A stretch of 64,000 nt of DNA, from the NCBI RefSeq assembly GCF_963576545.1, contig NC_083642.1:497177-561176 (forward strand). Reading direction: 5' to 3'. The notes under the pieces were generated by a model. The model searched no databases and was not told the DNA's origin. It worked only from the letters and a program-made list of their open reading frames with translations. Positions 36,701 through 45,700 of this stretch are shown here, in pieces; the stretch's first letter is position 1; each line of letters starts with the position of its first letter. This DNA comes from Limanda limanda (lineage: Eukaryota; Chordata; Actinopteri; Pleuronectiformes; Pleuronectidae). The position numbers were made by a program, and so were the translations under genes.

Positions 36701-39700
36701 CACGCTGTCGGAGCCGCAGCACAAACACAAGCCTGCAAACACAGACACACAAAGATATGAACAGGACGTAACACAACTCAATGATTTAGATGAATAAACA
36801 GCAACAGTTTAGAATCAAGTCTCATTAAGTCTCACCTTCGATGTCCAGGTTCAAGTCTGAGATCCGACGAATCGTTTCCTCTGCAAACAAAAGATCATCG
36901 ATAATCCACGACTCGAGGGTTTGTGATCAAACTCTAATTATGATCATGTGTTAACTCATTTGTCTGTTAACGTGTATTAATCCAAAACTACTGACCAATA
37001 TCAATACAAGTTTGAGTGGAACACACACACACAGTCACATGTCACAGATCAGGTGAGGGACGGGTGAGGGACGGGTGAGGGACAGGTGAGGGACGGGTGA
37101 GGACGGGTGAGGGACAGGTGAGAGACGGGTGAGTGACGGGTGAGGGACGGGTGAGGGACTGGTGAGAGACGGGTGAGGGACAGGTGAGGGACGGGTGAGA
37201 GACAGGTGAGGGACAGGTGAGGGACGGGTGAGGGACGGGTGAGAGACGGGTGAGGGACGGGTGAGGGACGGGTGAAGGTGTGAGGGACAGGTGAGGGACG
37301 GGTGAGGGACGGGTGAGAGACGGGTGAGGGACAGGTGAGGGACGGGTGAGAGACGGGTGAGGGACAGGTGAGGGACGGGTGAGGACGGGTGAGGACGGGT
37401 GAGGGACAGGTGAGGGACGGGTGAGAGACGGGTGAGGGACAGGTGAGGGACGGGTGAGGGACGGGTGAGAGACGGGTGAGGGACAGGTGAGGGACGGGTG
37501 AGAGACGGGTGAGGGACGGGTGAGAGACAGATGAGGGACGGGTGAGAGACGGGTGAGGGACTGGTGAGAGACAGGTGAGGGACAGGTGAGGGACGGGTGA
37601 GAGACAGGTGAGGGACGGGTGAGGAACGGGTGAGGGAGGGGTGAGGGACGGGTGAGGGACAGGTGAGGGACGGGTGAGGGACGGGTGAGGGACGGGTGAG
37701 GGACGGGTGAGGACGGGTGGGGGGGGTACCTCGGAGCTGCTGGTCCGGCTGCATGTAGACTCCGGTCACGTGGTTCACCTCGTTGGTTTTGATGTAGCTC
37801 CGCCTCTTGTAGGGAACGTAGCTCCGCCTCTGGTAGGGAAAATAGTCCTGTGATTGGTCGTTATCCAGCCCATCGGACAAACTGATTTTCAACTTCTTCT
37901 TCTTATTCTTTCTCCACCGCCCCCCCCATCCTTTTCTCTGCTTCTCCCACCCACCCCCCCGCTCATCTTTCTCTCCGTCCCATCCTCCCCTCTCCTGTCT
38001 CCCTGCCCCCCCCTCCCCTCCTCCTCCTCCTCCTCCTCTGGATCCCTTCTCCTCCACCCCCCCGCTGGGGCTTTTCCCCACGGAACCCACTCCTTGCCCC
38101 CCCGACAGTCTGTACAGAGACACAGACACTTCTCTCATCTGCGTCCTCAGGACACTCGTGGGTGAGGAGGAGTTGGGGGGGGGGGGAGAACAGGAGGCTG
38201 CTGGGAAGAGCTTCTTCTTCACCATCGGCCGGTCGGTTAGTTCAGGGTCACCTGGACAGAAGGAGAACATAGAACCAGAGCGTTTCATCAGTACAGGATA
38301 CTGACCATCGTATAGTAGGGTCAGGAACCTCAATTCCGTGACCATTCTCTGGCAAATATGTTTTAACATTTACAAAAAATTTTGCCCCCATGCCCCTCGC
38401 AAAAATGTCGGCATTTTTCGCTAGAGGGCCAAATCCAAAATGGCAGCCTGCACTATCTTGTAAAGGTTACTTTTTTACCAGAGCACCTAGAATAATGTAT
38501 GAATACACTTGTTGTGGCATATTGACCATAAGGATTGTGATTCTGACATCAGACATCATCTTGACCCCAAAATCCAAGATGGCCACCATCTGGTAGAGTG
38601 AAAACGTAATTTTTGATACACAAATTAACTTTTTAACCAGAGCACCTAGAATAATGTATGAGGACACTTTTTCTGGTAAATTTTTGCGAGGGACATGGGG
38701 GCTAAATCTTTTATAAATGTTGTATAGATGTCAAATCAAATCAGTCGTCAAAACATATTTGCCAGAGAATGGTCACGGAATTGAGGTTCCTGACCCGACT
38801 ATATGTGCAATGCTAATAAATCCATTGATATGATGCAGATTATTATCTGTTCTGAACACATGCTCCTCCTTCTGTCTGAGAATCAAACTAGAAATCCAGC
38901 CTTGAACCACCACGAGGGACAGAGAGTTAGATGGTTCACCTCATGTCTAATGTAAGCATTCTCTAATAAACATCATTTCTGATAAATCACATAAAACTGT
39001 GGCCTCAACATGTCAACAGTGAACTAAAGCAACACTTATATTAGTTTAACTAGGATTTGAATGATGATAATATCACAGCTCGTCCTTCTGTTCTAATACT
39101 GAAGCTCCGGGGGGGAAATCACAATGACTGAATCCAGCAGAGCAGCTTCATTTCTGAGATTATCCACAAGTTATATGTTGGTGAATAATACAGTTCATCT
39201 ATCTGGGCTCTGACTCAGATGTTCGTACCATTCACAGAAGCTGTGAGTCTGAATCCGTCCGGTCCGGTGGGCTGGAAGCCTGCGAAGGCCCAGTCCAACA
39301 TCTGCATCAGCAGCAGGTCCCGGTCCTCGGGCGGCGCCGGGAAACGTTTCTGACAGCGCCGCGCGGCCTCCTGACAGACAAGCAACACGGGTCAGTCACA
39401 CTGGGTTCACTCAGGGTCACTGGGGTCACTCAGGGCCACTGGGGTCACAAGCTCAACGGCAGAAACAGAAACTGGGTCCTCTGTGGACCAGTGTCCCAGC
39501 TCTTCTCCAGTCGGTTTCTTTCAGGAAGCAGAGAGACACACAAACCTCCAGTGACAGGAAGATGGCTTCCTTGTAGGTGGCGTGCGTGGCGAAGGAGCTG
39601 GAACAGAAGAACTCGCCAAAGGCAGCAAACGGCCTCAGGGTCAGCAGACAGGTCTGGGATCAGAGCCCGAACAGAGGCAGGATGAAGAGAATACACATTG

Positions 39701-42700
39701 TTCAGGATCAGTTCCTCAGGAGAGTCTACCCGTTAAGAAGCAGGAAGTGAAACTTTGAACAGTTAACAGTGTTGTGAGCTTAGTGCTCCTCTGCTGCCTC
39801 TGTGTAGACCAGGCATGTATCTGCATTATGAGTTAGTGGTGGGGGGGAAATCGATTCTGTTCAGTATCGCGATATTTTGCGCCCGTGATTATATCGATAC
39901 TGTAAAACAAAGTATTGCAATGTTTTTTTATTTTTTTTACAATTATATATGTAGCAGCCCCTGGCTGGCAAAGCATGACCAGGATAGATTCAGAGTTTAA
40001 AAGATACTTAATGTGTATGAGGAAAGGATGTTCTCCACTGCAGGAGATACAGTAACGTTCCAGAGGAACTTTAACATCTGAGCATGTTGACCAACTCCTT
40101 TTTCTGAACAAAAATGCCAATATTCCCAAATGAATTTAACATTTTGGGTCATGACCTTGCAGCCAACTGGACTGGACTCTAATAGAACACATTTGTTTAT
40201 TTTTCTCAATTTGATTGAAGCTCTAGGTTACTCTTATTTATATGATTATTCTCAGGTTTATGTTACTCTATTATGTCTGCTTGATGTTACTGTATTGTAT
40301 TTAAATAATTGTAAGTTATGTGTCCTGAATGTTCCAGGACAAAGTTTTTGCACTTCAGTTAATGTGTAGAAGACAATGTTGTTCACAGAATTAAATGTAA
40401 CATTTGAAGTGAGGTGAGCAGTCTTATTTTCCTCATTTTGTAATGCCTTTGAATAATATGGGGGACATGAATCGCAATATATCGCAGAATCGAATCGCAA
40501 TACTTGCAGTATCCCAATATATCGCAGAATCGCAATACTATTGAATCGTCACATTTTTGCCAATTCCCCCCCCTATAATGAGTATAAACTCAGATTAATC
40601 TCAGATTCTACATCTGTGCAGAACGTCATGACCTCAACCACACGACTCACTTGTGAGGACATCTTCTGTCCCAGCCACTCCACCTCGCCCGTCCCTGGAG
40701 GCGTCTCCGGCCCACAGGACGCCACGATGGCCGGCCAGGGATCGAACCCCTCCACCATCCCCCAGACCAGTGGCCTGCTCGAGTCCTGCACAACACATAA
40801 CTCCTGCTTAAACATAACTACTGATAGTTCTCCACTCTATAGATATATAAATACATGTTCTTTAAATGTGCGTCTCTTGACTGATTCATGAGTTTAATAC
40901 AGGAAACAGTTTTAAAGAGCGTCTTACAACAACATAGATAATGTGTTGGTTTCTCTCTGAGTCTCTGTCGGGTTAATGATTCTTTTTAATATCAATAAAA
41001 ATGCCAATAATTTCCTTGATTAACACACTTTAATCTCTATGATGTCAGTAAATAATAACGATGGCAGGCAAGACTTCCAGGAGCACAAAATGATCTTGTT
41101 AATAGAGCCCGACCCATTTGGATTCCTGGAGGGCCACGCCCACATTATTGAGTAAAAAAATGAAGACACCAATATTTGAACCGATAAACAAATATCTAAA
41201 AATGTTAATGATTCCTAAGATGTCTTTATCAAACCTTTATGACAAAGATATGCAATTAAGGTTTGATATGTCACAGTTTAACCTTGAATTCTAAAAAAAA
41301 CTACAAACGAAGTTAATGTGTATGTTAATAAAATTATCAGCAAAAGTAACACATCACATTTGTTGTTAGGTTAGACCTCACCAGGAATCCTGCTGATGGG
41401 GGGGGTTTGCTTCCTGAAACCTCTTCTTCATCTTCATCACTGTCCAAGACGTGGACGATCTCTGCCTGTGGACCTGGTTGGGCTGAAAAACAGTAACAAT
41501 CTATTAATGAAATCTGGACTCAAGAGTTCTACAATAAAATACAGTGGCAAGACAAAGCCTGTGAAACCTTTGGAATCACCTGGTTCACCTCATTAATAAT
41601 AATCAATAATAATATAGAAACATCATCTAAGACAACTGCACCGAATCTGCTCAATAAACTGTTTTCAGACATGAATTCTGTGTTGTGTTGTCTGGACACT
41701 TTCTGTAGTTTGTGTTTCTGAAGTGAAGCAGCAGCAGGTTGTCGGGTCCGACTCGTTCACACCAACATGTGAACAACTGACTGGAGATCAGTTCCTGACT
41801 AAGTGCAGATGATCAGTATCTTTATCTTCTTAATGTCTTACCCTTGATTAGCCTTTTGACCTGAGACACTTTCCTGGATTCCTGGCCGACTTCCACAACA
41901 ACCACATCTGATAAAAACAATAACACATTCACAATGATCCTTATTAGCAACAACGTTTACAGTTGCTGCTGTCGTGGATGCAGCTGGATGATGAATATAA
42001 CCTGTGTGGTAACGTCCGGCCTCCTGGACCCTGAAGCTCTCACCAGAGGAGTTATCGGTGTGGTCCGACTCCTCCAGACCTCTCAGCTGTTTGGAAGTCA
42101 TCCGACTGTGTTTCGCCACGGAACCATCACCAGATGAACTCTCATCATCCTCCTGGTCTTTCTTCACGCTGCCTGAACCCCTGGGGATGGGAAGCTTCCT
42201 CCTGCGGCTGCACCCCCCTGGCTGAGGGTCGGGGGTGCTCTGGTGTTCAGGAGGAGCCTTGGTGCTGTCGAACGCCTTGAGACAGGAGAACAAGACCCAG
42301 GGCTCGGTATCACATGGTAGCATGCTAACACATGCTAACGTTATCACAAGGTTTAACTGAGGCTGGTGTTGTGCTGATGGAAGGTCGTTAGTGTTTTAGT
42401 CATAAGATTCACAAAGAGATGCACACGCTCAACAGCTGATGGCGCTAGAGAAGAAAAACTCATCAAAATGATTATTGTGTGGAAAACATGAATGTGTCAA
42501 ACCAATTTTCATGATAATCCAGCCATAGCAGATATTTTATAGAATATGTCAGGAGGTATTAGAGAAAGGTTGTGGAGGATTCATCCTCTGTGGACCATGA
42601 ATAGAATCATCTCAGCTTTGAACACTCACCTGAGAAAACAGCTGTTTCCTGCCCAGCGAGCCGGGCAGAGCCAGGAGCGTGAGGAGGAGCCGGGTCAGAG

Positions 42701-45700
42701 TCGAGCCCGGGCTGATGCTGCTCAACATCTGTCCACACAGGAAACCCTTCCATTCATGTTTCATTTCAAACACAACTAGGGTTGCAAAGGGGCGGAAGTT
42801 TCCGGTAAATTTCCGGAAACTTTCCGGAAACTTTCCATGGGAAGTTAAGCTCGGGAATTTTGGGAATTTGAAAAAAAACAAACTACGCAAATTAAACGCT
42901 CAGCAATAAATACATCATTCAAAACTCTATTTTAAAGATGTATGGAACGTTGAGTTTCAACCCTCCACTGGTCATTCTTCCATCACATGCACAGATAACT
43001 CCCAGCATGCTTCACTCTACAGCAGGGCTATTGAGGCCTGCTGTAGAGTGAAGGACTAGTCAGGTAAGTTTCCATGATATTACTGGGGAAATATATTAGC
43101 ATGCTGATTGAGGATTGTTCATCTGTTCATCTAGCCTATTTCCATTCATTTATCCATCAATTGTAAAATATGTTTACAGACGATTCCAATTGTTTGGCTA
43201 ACTATTTATATCTCTGGCATTGCATTAGTGTTTTTTTACAAACTTTGTTCTCATCTTATTCTACAGAACAATGCCACGTGCACTCTCTCATGTGTGGAGA
43301 CATTTCACCCCATCCAATGTAGAAGGAAAGGCTGTGTACATTTGCAAATACTGTGCAAAGACCTATGTTAAGAATGACACAACGATGCAGAAGCATATAG
43401 TCAAGTGCCCAAAGTTTCCTCAGGGCTCAAATCAGCCTATGACAAAACAAAATGTTTATATTTATGTCTGTATATGACAAGGTAAATACAGTTAGTATAA
43501 ATTACCCACAACATTTCCAGTTTATCCGGTTAATTCCCGTATATTCCCGTTAATTCCTGTTAATTCCCATGGAAAGTTTCCAACTTTGAATATTCCCGGA
43601 GTTTTGCAACCCTAAACACAACATTTCTACAGTCAACGCACGTTTCATTCAGTGTGAATTCAGAAACCTATATACACTGTTTACCTTTGTCCAGTGAGGA
43701 CCTCCTGTGCTGCTCGTGTGTTCCTCCCTCAGCGTCTTCATGACCCGGAGGAAGTCCAGGGACAGCTGCTCCGTCTCTGGAGATCCGGCTTCACACAGAC
43801 CGAGCTGGACTCCCAGCTCCGACACCACAACTCTGGACAACTGGTTATTCTGAAGAGAAAACACAGATATCACAACATATCAATGTTATTATCAAACCCT
43901 TATGACACAGAAAAGTCATTGAGGTTATAACAGTTAAACTATAAACTTTATCATACATAAAAGAAAACACACATACTGCCAAATATATGGAACCTGAATT
44001 AAGAAAATTAAAGAAAGAAAATAGAATATAAACACAAAAGTAGGTATTTTCCAGCTCCAGACGGATTGGTCTGAGGAACCCTCCCACCTGAAGTTTGGAT
44101 TACACTAAACAGAAAAGTCTGAAGGTCGGAACCAAACCAGGCAGGAGTGAGAGTCTGACTGGTGCTGGTTCAAATTCTGAACTGTTACTGACAAAAGAAA
44201 TGATCCTTCTTACATCAATGTTCTCCGGGTGGTTCAGCACGGTGTTGATATCCCTCAGGGTCACTCGTCCCAGCTGCTGAGGAACACTCAGCACCAGACT
44301 CCGCAGCAAAGCGTTGTAGAAGGTCACTGCAGCCTTCAGGAAGTCGCTCCTCTCCTGTTCCCCGAGGTCAGCAGCGGCCGACATGTAGCGCATCGCATAG
44401 GAGCCCAGCTTCATCTCTGACGCGGGGAGCAGATAAAGGTCGGGTCTCCTGACAAAGCTCCTGGCGCTGGAGGGACAGAAGATGGTCGCTGCATAGAACT
44501 GGATCACAGCAGAGGTCATCTGCAGCTCAGCCACCACGTCGGCTCCACCTTTCTGCTGCACGCCCTCGATGGAGCGCAGGGTGGCCAGCGCCTGGCGGAG
44601 GAAGATGAAGTGCAGTTTCACTTTGTTATCCATCAGCTGGGTTCGGATTCGGTCGATCTCCGCTGTTCCACTCAACGACTCAAAGTGCTTCACCAGGTGC
44701 GTCCAGCTGCAGACCATGTTCCCCACCGTGCGGATGAAATCTAAACACTGAGCAGAGACGGGCTGTGACGTGTTGTAACCAGTGAACAGATCCTTCAGAC
44801 TGTCGGGAGCAGAGGGGGGGGTGCAGTGGTGGCGGAGGTCTGCCACAAACTCCACCACGTACTGGAAGGAAGCCGAGAGCGCGGCCTGGCACGCTCTTCC
44901 TGCGACGCCAGGGAGGCCGCACAGCGACACCAGCCCCGGGCTGTGGGCCTGCAGCTCGGACTCGAACCCCCGGCTCAGCCGCAGGTCCACAGCGTCACAG
45001 TAGAACACAGCCAGGTTGGACAGAGAGAGGTTGGATCTCTTCAGCGTGTCCAGCAGCAGCTGTGAATCAGACCGTGCTGCGTCTCGCTCCATGTCCACGG
45101 ACGTGCGTGGATCAGCGGCGTCCACACTCAGCTGCAGCGTGCACAGCAGCCGGACCACTCGGACCCCCGAGCTCTGGTCAAAGTATCCGACCAGGACCAC
45201 GCTGGTGCTTCGTCCTGCCTCCAGCTCCACCCCCATGTACAGGTAGAGGCAGAACGGCGTGCGGGAGCAGGCCTGGATGGCGTCTTCTGGGTGGGGCGGG
45301 TTTGAGATGGCAAGAAGCGAAGGACCAGATATATTAGAATGTGTTCTCGTGCCGAAGGTTGAGTTTGAGTCCAGAGTCTCACGTGAGACTTTCCTGATGA
45401 AACTCTGCAAAGCGTCGCAGCGACTCGCTGCTTCACGTCTCTTCTCCTCCGCTGCTGCAGTTTGCTCCACTTGCTTCTTCTCCCGTGCAAACTGGTCTTT
45501 CTCTAGTTTCACCTCCGAGATCTGCACCTTCGTCTCATCCATCATCAAATCATCATCGTCAGATATCACCGTCACTTCTTCAGCAGACCTGTTGGGGTTG
45601 TCTCTTGGTTTCTCTTTTCTCGTCCTTTCCATCTTCAGAATGATCTCCAGTTTCCGACGAGGATTCACGGAGGAAACATCATCTGTGAAGGGAAGGAAAA

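Noticed and set aside
42044..42264. Acceptor at 42264 (GTTCGACAG) for the fusion-gene exon
   Set aside because: It would put a stop in frame after the preceding 99-nt exon; the acceptor TGTCTCAAG at 42275 restores phase and leads into [11 protein letters not shown].
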